Positions 16,080 through 25,284 are shown, numbered from the stretch's first letter. The stretch: 64,000 nt of DNA from JACMLX01 sp031374935 (GCA_031374935.1 JANMHB010000184.1:1-64000); one strand, 5' to 3'. Notes: generated from the sequence alone by a model not told the origin. Numbers and translations are program-made.

Positions 16080-17264
16080 ATGCGCGAACCCCACCGCCTT
16101 CATGAAATCCAGTCGGCCCTGATTGCCGCGGGCCTCGACGGCTGGCTGTTGTATGAGTTCAAGGGATGCAATCCGATCGCTGCCGGACTGCTGGGTTTCG
16201 AGGGACTCTCGTCGCGGCGCGCGGTGGCCTGGCTGCCTGCCACTGGGACTCCGGTGGCGTTGATGCACGCCATCGAGCTCGATGCCTGGCGCAAGTGGCC
16301 CGCGACGTGGGGACGCCGCATTTATCAGTCGTGGCAGTCGCTCGAAGCCGAACTCGTGGCGCTGGTCAGTGGCAAGCGCGTGGCAATGGAATACTCGCCG
16401 GGAGATGCGGTGCCCTATCTCGACCGCGTCCCTGGCGGTGTCATCGAGATGGTGCGCGCCTGCGGAGCAACGGTGGTGACATCGGCAGAGCTGGTGACGC
16501 GATTCTACGCGCTACTGTCGCGTGAACAGCTGGCGGCCCACGGTCGTGCCGCCGAACGGCTGGCGCAGATCGGTCCGGCAGCGCTGCGCCGCGCCGCCGA
16601 TGCCGCGCATGCAGGCACGCCGCTGAATGAATTCGAGGTGCAGCAGTGGATCCTGTCGCAGTTCGACGCCCACGGACTGATCACGTCGCATCCGTCCAAT
16701 GTCAGCGTCGCCGCAAACAGCGCCAATCCACACTACGAACCGAGCCAGGATCGCCACGCGTTGATCACCACCGACCAGGTGCTGCTGATCGACCTGTGGG
16801 CGGGCGAGCCTGGGCAGCCGTTCGCCGACCAGACGTGGATGGCCACCATCGGCGCGCCGGCCGATGCCGACGTTGCCCCGGTCTGGCTGGCGATTCGCGA
16901 CGCGCGCGATGCGGCCATTGCCCTGGTGCGTGACGCCTGTGCGCGCGGGGAACGGGTGAAAGGTGCGGCGGTGGATGACGCCGCGCGCGCGGTCATCACG
17001 TCGCGCGGCTTCGGGGCGGCATTCACACATCGCACCGGTCATTCGATCGACGCTCGCGACCTGCACGGGTCAGGGCCGCACATGGATGGATTCGAGACGC
17101 GCGAAGAACGCGAACTGCTGCCGGGCGTGCTCTTCTCGGTGGAACCGGGCATCTACCTTCCGGGCCGCTTTGGCATGCGCACCGAAGTCAACGTCGCGAT
17201 TACCCTCGACGGCGACGTCCTCGTCACGCCGGGATCGATGCAGACCGACCTGTTTCGCTTCTGA
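16080..17264 (+). CDS. M24 family metallopeptidase (Xaa-Pro aminopeptidase-like)
   Basis: This 394-aa cytoplasmic pita-bread peptidase has the N-terminal creatinase-like domain (GLDGWLLYEFKGCNP) and the C-terminal catalytic domain. Candidate metal ligands are visible: Asp in LLIDLWAG, Asp in FADQTW, His in RTGHSIDARDLHGSG, Glu in LFSVEPGIYLPG and Glu in MRTEVNVAI. It would remove N-terminal residues preceding proline or cleave a related bond. The first-metal region (LIDLWAGE) differs from the usual D-x-G, so strict Xaa-Pro specificity is not certain. The stop overlaps the start of the following CDF transporter (ATGA). Confidence 0.9.
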   Translation: MREPHRLHEIQSALIAAGLDGWLLYEFKGCNPIAAGLLGFEGLSSRRAVAWLPATGTPVALMHAIELDAWRKWPATWGRRIYQSWQSLEAELVALVSGKRVAMEYSPGDAVPYLDRVPGGVIEMVRACGATVVTSAELVTRFYALLSREQLAAHGRAAERLAQIGPAALRRAADAAHAGTPLNEFEVQQWILSQFDAHGLITSHPSNVSVAANSANPHYEPSQDRHALITTDQVLLIDLWAGEPGQPFADQTWMATIGAPADADVAPVWLAIRDARDAAIALVRDACARGERVKGAAVDDAARAVITSRGFGAAFTHRTGHSIDARDLHGSGPHMDGFETREERELLPGVLFSVEPGIYLPGRFGMRTEVNVAITLDGDVLVTPGSMQTDLFRF

Positions 17265-18184
17265 TGCTCGCTCCCGGAAGGGCGCCCGCTGACGGGACTG
17301 CGGTGCGTGCCGCACAACTCGGCATGGTGGTGAACGTCGCCCTCACGGCGTCGAAGCTGATTGGCGGCGTGGTTGGCCATTCGTACGCACTGATTGCCGA
17401 CGCCGCCGAGAGTGCGTTCGATCTGTTCGGATCACTCGCCGTCTGGACCGGTGTCCGGATCGCCGATCGCGATGCGACGGACGAGTATCCATTCGGATTC
17501 GGCAAGGCGGAGGCGCTGGCCGGAGCGTCGGTGGCAATGCTGTTGCTGCTGGCGAGCATCGGGATCGCGGTGGCGTCCGTCTATGAGATCGTCACGCCGC
17601 ACCACGCACCGGCGCCCTGGACGCTGGCCGTGCTGGCGGCGGTGATCGTCATCAAGGAACTGATGGCGAAGCGGGTGCAGCGCATCGCGCGCGCGGCGGG
17701 CAGCACCGCACTGGCTGCCGACGCACAGCACCATCGCAGCGACGCCATCACCTCCGTCGCCGCGTTCATCGGCATTGCAGTGGCACTCGCCGGCGGTCCG
17801 GGCTGGGAGAGTGCGGATGACTGGGCGGCCCTGGTGGCGGCCGGCATCATCGCCTGGAATGGCGTGGCGCTGATGCGGACGGCGGTCGCGGACTTGATGG
17901 ACCGGGTGGCGGCACCGGACGTCGTGGCGTCGATTCGCGAAGCGGCGTGCGGCGTTGACGACGTGCGTGCAATCGAAAAGCTGGCCGTGCGCCGTGCGGG
18001 TCGCGGCTACTGGGTCGACATCCACGTGGAGGCCGATCCGACGATGTCGCTCGACGCGGCACACATCGTCAGCGGCAAGGTGAAAGGCGCGATCCGCGCC
18101 GCCACGCCACAGGTGCTCGGCGTGCTGGTCCACATGGAACCGCACGATGGAGCGACACTGGCAATCACCCGCGGGAACGACTGA
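17264..18184 (+). CDS. Cation diffusion facilitator (CDF) transporter
   Basis: This 306-aa inner-membrane divalent metal exporter has six membrane segments and a C-terminal cytoplasmic domain. The transport site is readable as ALIADAAESAFDLFG in the second helix and DAQHHRSDAITS (H-x3-D) in the fifth. The C-terminal domain (VRAIEKLAVRRAGRGYWVDIHVEADPTMS, quoted in part) has the usual ferredoxin-like fold pattern. Metal specificity (zinc, iron or manganese) is not evident; the second-helix site has Asp/Glu rather than His. It is coupled to the upstream peptidase by a 1-bp overlap and followed immediately by the DUF2490-like gene. Confidence 0.93.
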   Translation: MLAPGRAPADGTAVRAAQLGMVVNVALTASKLIGGVVGHSYALIADAAESAFDLFGSLAVWTGVRIADRDATDEYPFGFGKAEALAGASVAMLLLLASIGIAVASVYEIVTPHHAPAPWTLAVLAAVIVIKELMAKRVQRIARAAGSTALAADAQHHRSDAITSVAAFIGIAVALAGGPGWESADDWAALVAAGIIAWNGVALMRTAVADLMDRVAAPDVVASIREAACGVDDVRAIEKLAVRRAGRGYWVDIHVEADPTMSLDAAHIVSGKVKGAIRAATPQVLGVLVHMEPHDGATLAITRGND

Positions 18185-18910
18185 ATGCGCAACGTGTTCG
18201 CCCTCGCGCTCGTGAGTGTCGCTGCCGTACCGTGCCTGGCGCAGGGCAGTCGGACCGTGCACGACGCGATGGTGTGGGGTGGCATTTTCGGCGATCATCG
18301 CATCGCGACGAAGACGGCGCTGTATTGGGACTATCAGGGTCGTCGCGCCGAGGCGGGCAGCGTGTGGCAGATCAACCTCGGTGCGGTCGGCATCACGCGT
18401 GATCTGTCACCTCGCTGGCGCACCACCGCCGCACTCGGCTGGTCGCGGGGGTATCGCTCGGGCGAGTTTCCCGCGCGAACCAACTCGTTCGAGTTGCGTC
18501 CCTGGGTGCAGGTCAATGGCACACGCCCCGTCGGTCGCTGGACGTGGAGTGATCGCACACGCGCGGAGTTCCGGGTGCTCCGAGCGATCGGGGAACTCGC
18601 GCCGGCCAATGCCGATTGGGCGCCGACGGTGGTGCGCCTGCGACGGCAGGACAAGTTCCAGCATGTACTGCGCGCCGATGGCACGCTGTACTTCGCCGCT
18701 TCGCAGGAGTTCCTCGTGAACGTGCACCCGGCGCCGTCACGCGTCGCGATGCTCGAGCAATCGCGCACGCAGCTGGTGATCGGCCGGCAGCTCACCACAC
18801 GGAATCGCGCCGAGGTGGGCTATGGATTGCAGCGCTTCAATCGTCGCGGCGGGTACGAGATGAATCACACGCTGTTGCTCTACTTCCGCACCGCAACACC
18901 GATCCGCTGA
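18185..18910 (+). CDS. DUF2490-like outer-membrane-type protein
   Basis: This 241-aa protein has a cleavable signal peptide (MRNVFALALVSVAAVPCLAQG). The body consists of alternating strands rich in Arg, Trp and Tyr, such as KTALYWDYQGRRAEAG, RAEFRVLRAIGEL and NRAEVGYGLQRF, and it ends NHTLLLYFRTATPIR. This matches DUF2490, a predicted beta-barrel family of unknown function. It starts one base after the CDF stop and ends overlapping the next lipoprotein gene, so the three are probably an operon. Location in the outer membrane is inferred from the strand pattern and C-terminal aromatic residue. Confidence 0.75.
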   Translation: MRNVFALALVSVAAVPCLAQGSRTVHDAMVWGGIFGDHRIATKTALYWDYQGRRAEAGSVWQINLGAVGITRDLSPRWRTTAALGWSRGYRSGEFPARTNSFELRPWVQVNGTRPVGRWTWSDRTRAEFRVLRAIGELAPANADWAPTVVRLRRQDKFQHVLRADGTLYFAASQEFLVNVHPAPSRVAMLEQSRTQLVIGRQLTTRNRAEVGYGLQRFNRRGGYEMNHTLLLYFRTATPIR

Positions 18911-19755
18911 TGCGACCCGGTATCTGTCTGGCGATCGCGACGATGACGATCGCGCTTCCTGGATGCGGCGAGCGCAGCACGGACGACACTGCCGTCGTCG
19001 CGAGCGCGGTCGTGGCGGTGCAGTCACTGTCGGCGCGTGCGTTGCGCCTGCCTCGCCTGCGCCCACAGCCGTCGCGCGCGGCGCTTGTGACCGACCGGCC
19101 GGTGTCGGTGCGAGTGCGGGTCGTGTTGGCGGGCGACGCGCCTGCCGACACCACGATTCAGGCACGGAGTTTCGGCGCCGGCTGCGGGGAAAGCTTTGTC
19201 GACACGGCCGTCGTGCGGAACGGCAACGCGGTCGTCGACGCAATCGTCTGGGTCGAGGGTGTGGCCGCGCTGCGCACGGCGGGTGTCACCGAACATCGAC
19301 CCACCGTGCAGCTCGAGGGGTGTCGCCTGCGGCCGCGCGTGCAGCTGGCGGCACCGGGCAGCACGCTGATGCTGGTCATGCGCGATTCGCTCGCGGAATC
19401 ACTGGTGATCGTGCCATCGTCGGCGTCGGTAATGGAGGATACCGTCCCGTTCACGATGGATGGTCAGCTGATCCCGGTGCAGCGTCTGGCAGACAGTGCC
19501 GGTGTGCTGGCGGTGTTCGCCACCGGCCTGCCATGGGCGCGCGCCTTCGTCGGCATCGCACCACCTGGCGCGAGTGCACTGTCCGACGCGGCGGGTACCG
19601 CACTCTTTACCGTCGACGGTCGAGCCGGCGAGGCGTCGTTCCACGCCTGGCATCCGTCGCTCGGATTGGCTGAAGCGACCGTGGCACTCTCCGCCAGCAC
19701 GTCCGCCTACGAGGTGACGCTCACGTTCAAACGATCGCGTCGCTCGGTGCCGTGA
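18910..19755 (+). CDS. Hypothetical lipoprotein
   Basis: This 281-aa protein has a lipobox signal (MRPGICLAIATMTIALPGC) and starts with an ATG overlapping the previous stop. The mature part is beta-rich, with a pattern suggestive of two immunoglobulin-like domains (VSVRVRVVLAGDAPADTTIQ and DSLAESLVIVPSSASV). Several cysteines (GAGCGESF and LEGCRLRPR) may form disulfides. No family was recognised. Its last 29 bp overlap, tail to tail, the end of the minus-strand hydrolase gene, and both C-termini look genuine. Confidence 0.72.
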   Translation: MRPGICLAIATMTIALPGCGERSTDDTAVVASAVVAVQSLSARALRLPRLRPQPSRAALVTDRPVSVRVRVVLAGDAPADTTIQARSFGAGCGESFVDTAVVRNGNAVVDAIVWVEGVAALRTAGVTEHRPTVQLEGCRLRPRVQLAAPGSTLMLVMRDSLAESLVIVPSSASVMEDTVPFTMDGQLIPVQRLADSAGVLAVFATGLPWARAFVGIAPPGASALSDAAGTALFTVDGRAGEASFHAWHPSLGLAEATVALSASTSAYEVTLTFKRSRRSVP

Positions 19756-20647
19756 CGAATTCCACGATGCGCGCAATCACGGCTGGCTCGCGCAGGATTC
19801 GCACGTGACCGCTGCCCTCCGGGGCCAGCCACCGTTCCGCGTTCGGCCAGTCGGTCATGAGTCCTTCGGATTCCACCACCAGGACCTGTTCATCATCGGC
19901 CGCATGCACCACCAGCAGCGGCGCACCACCGGCGCGCATCGCTTGCGCCGCCAGTGAGACGGTGTCCATGTCACGCCAGCGGAAGTGCCAGCGTCGTTCG
20001 AGTTTCGCGATCATCGCGGCCTGCACGGCGTCACTGGCCTGATGGCGACGAACGAACCGGCGCAGCGGCCGGTCCACGCTGCTTGGCGCCCCGATGCTGA
20101 CCGCGCGCGGCAGTGGTGTGACGCCGCTGTTCGCGCGCGACGCAATCGCGGCCAGCACTGCCAGCCCACCCAGCGAGTGCCCGACGAGTGCAGCGGGTGT
20201 CCCGAGTGTGTCGAGCACACGCAGCAACGCATTGCGGAAGCCGGGCAGCGATGCGCGATTGCCGTCGGAGGCACCATGCGCCGGCGCATCCAGTACGACC
20301 ACACGATGCTGACGCTCGAGCAGTGCCGTCGCGAGATGCGCCCACTGCGTGCCCCGACCGCCCCATCCGTGCAGGCAGATGACGAACGGCCACGCGTCGT
20401 CGCCCCAGCTCCAGGTGGCGATGCGCCCCTCACTACCAAGGACGTCGCGATGCACGGCGCCGCTGGGCATGAACTTCGGCATCGCGCGACGTGCCTCCGG
20501 TTCGGTGATGCGCCGTGTGATTGCTGGTGGCGTGGTGAACCGACGCACCGCCTCGGTTGCCGCTGCATCGACATCCGGCCACGCCGTCAGGGGCGGCAGG
20601 TCATCCGGCAGCGGTGCCGGCGGTCGGTCGTCGGGTTCGAGGGGCAT
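19727..20647 (-). CDS. Alpha/beta hydrolase
   Basis: This 306-aa enzyme starts MPLEPDDRPPAP at 20647. The core has the oxyanion region ICLHGWGGRGTQW, the nucleophile elbow LVGHSLGGLAVL, the acid in LLVVHAADDEQV and the histidine in PEGSGHVRILR. No signal peptide is present, so it acts in the cytoplasm. The substrate is unknown; an esterase or thioesterase role would be typical. A Pro-rich N-terminal extension of about 60 residues precedes the fold. It converges on the upstream lipoprotein gene with a 29-bp overlap. Confidence 0.87.
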   Translation of the reverse strand: MPLEPDDRPPAPLPDDLPPLTAWPDVDAAATEAVRRFTTPPAITRRITEPEARRAMPKFMPSGAVHRDVLGSEGRIATWSWGDDAWPFVICLHGWGGRGTQWAHLATALLERQHRVVVLDAPAHGASDGNRASLPGFRNALLRVLDTLGTPAALVGHSLGGLAVLAAIASRANSGVTPLPRAVSIGAPSSVDRPLRRFVRRHQASDAVQAAMIAKLERRWHFRWRDMDTVSLAAQAMRAGGAPLLVVHAADDEQVLVVESEGLMTDWPNAERWLAPEGSGHVRILREPAVIARIVEFVTAPSDAIV

Positions 20648-20735
20648 GGTCGCAAGGTACTCCCTCGAACCGGTGCGCCGCATGGTGGTATACTGACATG
20701 AGACTCTGCACACTTGCCCAGGCCGGACCTGCCCC

Positions 20736-21383
20736 GTGACATCCTCCGCGCTCGATCTTCGCGCCGCCGCACTCCGACGCGGCCGACTCCTGAATGTGGT
20801 GTCGCTGCTCTACAACGCCGCCGAGGCAGTGATTGCGATGACGGCCGGCCTTGCGGCGGGGAGCATCGCACTGGTCGGTTTCGGCGTCGACTCGCTGCTC
20901 GAGCTGGGCGCGTCACTGACGGCGACGTGGCGCCTGACCGCCGACAGCGATCCGCGGACACGGGAACGGGCTGAGTTCATCGCACTGCGCGTCACGGGTG
21001 CATCGTTCGTGGGCCTCGCCATCTATGTGGGATACGAATCGGTGCAGGCGCTGCGACATCACGAGGTGCCGGGCGAGAGTACGATCGGTCTCGTGCTGGC
21101 GCTGTTCAGCGCGCTCATCATGCCGCCGCTGGCGCGCGCCAAGCGTCGCGTTGCGGAGACGCTCGGCAGCGGTGCACTGGCCGCCGAGGCACAGCAGACC
21201 ATGCTCTGCAGCTATCTGTCGTGGATCCTGTTGCTCGGCCTGGCCCTGAACGCGCTGCTGGGCTGGTGGTGGGCCGATCCGCTGGCGGCGCTGGCGATGG
21301 TGCCGATCATCGGCCGCGAAGGCTGGGAAGCGTTGCGCGGCCGATCGTCGTGTGCCTGTCACCCGCACGTGCACTCACATTGA
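20736..21383 (+). CDS. Short CDF-like cation transporter with His/Cys tail
   Basis: This 215-aa protein starts with GTG at 20736. It has six membrane segments of CDF type but no C-terminal cytoplasmic domain. The second helix carries VGFGVDSLLELGA. The fifth has AEAQQTMLCSYLS where classical CDFs have H-x3-D, so the metal site is altered in the same way as in TMEM163-like proteins. The C-terminus ends in a metal-binding string, CACHPHVHSH. It is likely a zinc or other transition-metal transporter. It is a distant relative of the full-length CDF at 17264 and starts 88 bp after the divergent hydrolase start. Confidence 0.82.
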   Translation: MTSSALDLRAAALRRGRLLNVVSLLYNAAEAVIAMTAGLAAGSIALVGFGVDSLLELGASLTATWRLTADSDPRTRERAEFIALRVTGASFVGLAIYVGYESVQALRHHEVPGESTIGLVLALFSALIMPPLARAKRRVAETLGSGALAAEAQQTMLCSYLSWILLLGLALNALLGWWWADPLAALAMVPIIGREGWEALRGRSSCACHPHVHSH

Positions 21384-21477
21384 ACAGAACGCCCACGCGG
21401 TGATCGGCGTGGACGTATCGTTGTCGGCTGCATCGTGCCAGCTGAATCGCAGCCGTGTGCGGCGTGGCAACTGATTC

Positions 21478-21505
21478 GTGTCGCGCCACACATCTGGCGC
21501 GACAC
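21478..21505 (-). terminator. Terminator hairpin after ctaB
   Basis: A perfect 10-bp inverted repeat (GTGTCGCGCC and GGCGCGACAC) with an 8-nt loop lies 4 bp beyond the ctaB stop. The convergent CDF-like gene ends about 95 bp away, so the hairpin may serve both directions. Confidence 0.7.
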
Positions 21506-21508
21506 CGT

Positions 21509-22408
21509 TCAGAGTGAAAGCTGACGATCGACCACCATCGCCACGAAGAGCAGCGCGAGATACAGCAGCGAGTAGCCGTACACCCACCAGGCCGGCTTCA
21601 CCCAGTCCTTGGCGCGCATCATCTTCACCACGCTGCCGAGCAGCAGTCCGCCGAAGAGGCTCGCACTCACGCCGTAGATCCAGCCAAAGGCGCCGTACGT
21701 CACGGGCAGCAGTGTCACCACCAGCAGGACGATGGTGTACCAGAACATCTGGCGCATCGTCTCACGTTCGCCCCACACCAGCGGTGCCATCGGCACGCTG
21801 GCGTTGCCGTAGTCCTTCTGCTTGTTCAGTGCCAGCGCCCAGAAGTGGGGCGGTGTCCAGTAGAAGATGATCATGAAGAGATAGATCGCCGTCAGGTCGA
21901 TGCGCCCGGTGACGGCGGCCCAGCCCACCAGCGGTGGAAACGCACCAGCGGCACCGCCGATCACGATGTTCTGCGGGGTCGTGCGCTTCAGCCACCGCGT
22001 GTAGATGAACACGTAGAAGTAGAAGCCGCCGAGTGCGAGCACTGCCGTCAGGACGTTGACGAAAAACGCCAGCATCCAGGTGGCCGTTGCGGCGAGGACG
22101 GTGCCGAACGCCAGCACAGCCACCGGCGTCATGCGGCCGCTGGGAATCGGGCGCAGCCGCGTGCGCGTCATCACGTTGTCGATGTCGCGATCGAGGAACA
22201 TGTTGACCGCGTTGGCGCCACCGGCCATCAGATAGCCGCCGCACATCACGATCGCCAGCAGTGTCAGGCTCGGTCGGCCGGCGATGTACATCGGCGCAGC
22301 GGTGGTGACCAGCAGCAGCGAGATGATCGTCGGCTTGGTCAGCATCACCAGGTCGCGCCAGAGCGGGCGCGCAGCGGCGACGTCGGCAGCGAGGCTCGGC
22401 GTCGTCAA
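21509..22408 (-). CDS. ctaB: Protoheme IX farnesyltransferase (heme O synthase)
   Basis: This 299-aa UbiA-superfamily membrane enzyme attaches a farnesyl group to heme B, giving heme O for terminal oxidases. The first Asp-rich motif is in NAVNMFLDRDIDNVMTRTR. The second region, YTRWLKRTTPQNIVIGG with PPLVGWAAVTG and TPPHFWALAL, is typical of heme O synthase. About nine membrane segments are present. The ATG at 22408 overlaps the ctaA stop (ATGA), which couples heme O production to its oxidation to heme A. Confidence 0.96.
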   Translation of the reverse strand: MTTPSLAADVAAARPLWRDLVMLTKPTIISLLLVTTAAPMYIAGRPSLTLLAIVMCGGYLMAGGANAVNMFLDRDIDNVMTRTRLRPIPSGRMTPVAVLAFGTVLAATATWMLAFFVNVLTAVLALGGFYFYVFIYTRWLKRTTPQNIVIGGAAGAFPPLVGWAAVTGRIDLTAIYLFMIIFYWTPPHFWALALNKQKDYGNASVPMAPLVWGERETMRQMFWYTIVLLVVTLLPVTYGAFGWIYGVSASLFGGLLLGSVVKMMRAKDWVKPAWWVYGYSLLYLALLFVAMVVDRQLSL

Positions 22409-23379
22409 GCCGTCGCTCCGGCCATCTGCGGCGTGCGAGGACGCACATAGGCGCCGACCGCAGCACCATCAGCCGGCGGATTCTTCGCGCGGCGCGCGGC
22501 GTACGTCAACGTCAGCGTCGCCACCCAGAGCAGCACACCGGTGGCCTGATGCAACGACCGGATCACGATCGGGAACCCACCGAGCACCATCAGCGCGCCG
22601 AAGACGATCTGCAGCACCACGACCACCGCCGCGATACCGGCCAGCAGCGTGATCGTGGCGTGCTCGCGGCGGCGCATGATCGACACCGACATGAACACGA
22701 CATGGAACGCCGTCAGATACGCCAGCACCCGGTGCGTGAGCTGAATGTGCTGCGCACCACCGCCGAGCGAGCCCGGGCCACAGAGTGGGAAGCCGACGCA
22801 GGCGACCGACGCGCCGGTCCACTTGGCTACCATGCCGCCCATCATCACCGTCAGCAGGGCCAGCACGGCCGCCACCGTCGATGCCTTGATGGTCTTGGCA
22901 GAGACGATGCGCTCCGAGACCGCCGTCAGTGACGGCATGCCGCCGGCACGCATCCAGGCCACACTGAGCGTTGCCAACAGCGACATCGCCACCGCCTTGT
23001 GCGCCAGCGTGGCCCACCACTCGTTGCGGTAGTTCACCGTCACCGCGCCCAGCGTCGCGGCGGCGATCACGATCGCGAGCGCCAGTGTCGCCGCGCGAAG
23101 CACGCCGGCCCTGCCTCCCACGCCGGGTTCGCGGCGCCGCAGGAATGCCATCAGCAGGAAGACTGCCACGACCGTGGACAGCGTGGCGGCGAAGTACCGA
23201 TGGAAGACCTCGATGACGAGGTCGGGACGGTCGAGCGGGGGAAACCAGTATCCGTAGCACTTCGGCCAGTGATCGCCGCACCCCATGCCGGAGCCGGAGA
23301 TGCGCACGAACCCGCCGAAGATCACATGGCCGAGGGCCGCCAGAAGGGCGACACCGGAAAGGCGACGAAGGAGCGTCAT
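22405..23379 (-). CDS. ctaA: Heme A synthase
   Basis: This 324-aa eight-helix membrane protein oxidises the heme O methyl group to give heme A. Family marks are FGGFVRISGSGMGCGDHWPKC at the first periplasmic loop with the cysteine pair region, EVFHRYFA, ATLAHKAVAMSLL, QLTHRVLAYL and RSLHQATGVLLW, which supply the heme-ligand histidines. A second Cys pair lies in SVACVGFPLCGPG. The ATG at 23379 overlaps the stop of the small upstream membrane gene. The frame runs further upstream without family sequence. Confidence 0.95.
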   Translation of the reverse strand: MTLLRRLSGVALLAALGHVIFGGFVRISGSGMGCGDHWPKCYGYWFPPLDRPDLVIEVFHRYFAATLSTVVAVFLLMAFLRRREPGVGGRAGVLRAATLALAIVIAAATLGAVTVNYRNEWWATLAHKAVAMSLLATLSVAWMRAGGMPSLTAVSERIVSAKTIKASTVAAVLALLTVMMGGMVAKWTGASVACVGFPLCGPGSLGGGAQHIQLTHRVLAYLTAFHVVFMSVSIMRRREHATITLLAGIAAVVVVLQIVFGALMVLGGFPIVIRSLHQATGVLLWVATLTLTYAARRAKNPPADGAAVGAYVRPRTPQMAGATA

Positions 23380-23630
23380 GATGTCACCGCCGCGGCCGGG
23401 GGCACGGCCACGGTCTGCCGGGACTCGATCGCCTGCCAGGTGGCCACCAGCAGGTACACGAGCGTGACGGCCGGCAGCACCACCCAGAGCACCTCGGCGG
23501 CGCGGCGGATGGGTGGGAGCGTGTGGCTGTGCGGAACGGCGGCACCGGCGGCAAATGCGGAGCGCAGGATGTAGCGGTGCGCGATCACGCAGAGGGCGAC
23601 TGCCACCCAGAAGATCGTGGTTGCGATCAT
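23376..23630 (-). CDS. Small two-helix membrane protein, COX2-TM-like
   Basis: This 84-aa protein starts MIATTIFWVAVALCVIAHRY and has a second hydrophobic helix in EVLWVVLPAVTLVYLLVATWQ. The second helix, with its LW-x2-LPA and WQAIE, resembles the transmembrane hairpin of cytochrome c oxidase subunit II, but no CuA domain follows. It overlaps ctaA by four bases and may be an oxidase assembly or accessory peptide for heme A insertion. It could instead be a stand-alone relic of subunit II. The start at 23630 is the first ATG giving a short cytoplasmic lead. Confidence 0.65.
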   Translation of the reverse strand: MIATTIFWVAVALCVIAHRYILRSAFAAGAAVPHSHTLPPIRRAAEVLWVVLPAVTLVYLLVATWQAIESRQTVAVPPAAAVTS

Positions 23631-23763
23631 CGGAGTTGTTGGGTTGCGGACGACAAACGGGTTGCACTCGAACGAACGGCAACCGTTCATGCAAAGTTCA
23701 CCGGTTTGGCCAAGGATCGGTAGCTGCGTTGCGGTTGTGCTGGCGGGGCTGTAGGCTGGCCGG

Positions 23764-25125
23764 ATGAGCGCACCCTCGTCTGCCCCAGGGCTCCAACGCC
23801 GCCTCGGCCTCTGGAGCTCCGTCGCCGTCCTGATCGGAATCACCATCGGGTCGGGAATCTTCCGTTCGCCGGCCGGCATCGCCGCCAAGTTGCCCGGCCC
23901 CCTGCCACTGATGGCGGTCTGGGTCGCTGGTGGCGTGGTGGCGCTCTGCGGCGCCCTCAGTCTGGCCGAAATTGCCAGCGTCTACCCGAAAACCGGCGGG
24001 ATCTACGCCTATCTCCGGGAGTGCTGGGGCCGGATGCCCGCGTTCCTGTTCGGCTGGGCGGAGTTCGTGATCATCCGGGCGGCAGCCATCGGCGCCATCT
24101 CGCTCACCTTTGCCGAGTACTCACTGCGGGTGGCCGGGTTCGACGCCTCGGTTGCGCCGTACAGCGACTGGTCACACTGGCTGGCGGCCGTGGCGATCAT
24201 CCTCACCAGCGCCTTCAACATCATCGGGGTGCGCTGGGGATCGCTGGTCCAGAACATCACCACCATCGCCAAGTACGCCGGCCTGCTGTTCATCGCCGTG
24301 ATGGCGATTGCCATCGGCCTGCCGAAGACGGGTGGCCACTTCACCCCGATGGCGCCGCCCGGAAGCTTTTCGGTCGGTGCCTTTGGATTGGCGCTGGTGA
24401 GCGTGCTCTGGGCGTTCGACGGATGGGCTGACGTGAGCTTCGTCGGCGGTGAGATCAAGGACCCGCAGAAGAACCTGCCACGCGCGCTGATCATCGGCAC
24501 GGTCGCCGTGGTGGCCATCTATCTGCTGGCGAACATGGCGTACCTGATTGTCTTCCCAGTGGAGCAGATCGCCAAGTCCAAGCTGGTGGCCGCCGACGTG
24601 GCGCAGTACCTGGTGGGTCCGTGGGGCGTGACGATGGTCGGGCTGACGGTGATGCTCTCGACGTTCGGCTCACTCAACGGCACGATGCTGGCGTCGCCTC
24701 GCATCTTCTTCGCGATGGCGGACGACGGCCTGTTCTTCAAGCAGGTGGCGAAGGTGCATCCGAAGTACGAGACGCCGTGGGTGGCGATCACCCTCAGCTG
24801 CGTGCTGGGCGTCGGATTCGTGCTGCTGCGCAGTTTCGAGCAGCTGGCTGATGCATTCGTGACGGCAATCGTGCCGTTCTACATGCTGGCCATCGCCGGC
24901 ATCTTCGTGCTGCGCCGTCGGAAGGACCACGTACCGGCGTTCCGGACGCCGCTGTACCCGATCGCCCCGATCATCTTCCTGCTCTCGACGACGTTCCTGA
25001 TCGGCACGGCGCTGGTTGATGAAACCACGCGGTGGCCGGCGCTGGCGGTCTTCGGCGCGATCCTGGCCGGGATTCCGGTGTATCTGGTTGCATTCCGCCA
25101 GCGGACGGACGACAAGGCCGCCTGA
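23764..25125 (+). CDS. APC family amino acid permease
   Basis: This 453-aa membrane transporter has 12 predicted helices. The first helix carries IGITIGSGIFRSPAG, the unwound substrate-binding signature of LAT/APC carriers. MAVWVAGGVVALCGALSLAEIA and YPKTGGIYAYLRECWG follow. The sixth helix has LWAFDGWADVSFVGGEIKDPQ and the eighth STFGSLNGTMLASPR, both typical of the LAT branch. It exchanges or takes up neutral amino acids. The gene has its own short divergent upstream region and ends before a strong bidirectional terminator. Confidence 0.93.
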   Translation: MSAPSSAPGLQRRLGLWSSVAVLIGITIGSGIFRSPAGIAAKLPGPLPLMAVWVAGGVVALCGALSLAEIASVYPKTGGIYAYLRECWGRMPAFLFGWAEFVIIRAAAIGAISLTFAEYSLRVAGFDASVAPYSDWSHWLAAVAIILTSAFNIIGVRWGSLVQNITTIAKYAGLLFIAVMAIAIGLPKTGGHFTPMAPPGSFSVGAFGLALVSVLWAFDGWADVSFVGGEIKDPQKNLPRALIIGTVAVVAIYLLANMAYLIVFPVEQIAKSKLVAADVAQYLVGPWGVTMVGLTVMLSTFGSLNGTMLASPRIFFAMADDGLFFKQVAKVHPKYETPWVAITLSCVLGVGFVLLRSFEQLADAFVTAIVPFYMLAIAGIFVLRRRKDHVPAFRTPLYPIAPIIFLLSTTFLIGTALVDETTRWPALAVFGAILAGIPVYLVAFRQRTDDKAA

Positions 25126-25253
25126 ATCGGCTGGCGCGATTCTGCGCCATGCGGCAGAGAAGTGATGACGCCATGCTGACGGCCGCGTTGTAAGGATAGG
25201 CAGATCCTGCGGCCCAGGATCCAGCGGAGCGAAGCACCAGGCACGATACGCGA

Positions 25254-25284
25254 CCGGGCGGGTCCAGCTGCTGGACCCGCCCGG
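25254..25284. terminator. Bidirectional terminator between permease and mscL
   Basis: A perfect 14-bp stem (CCGGGCGGGTCCAG against CTGGACCCGCCCGG) with a 3-nt loop lies between the convergent permease stop at 25125 and the mscL stop at 25308. Confidence 0.75.
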
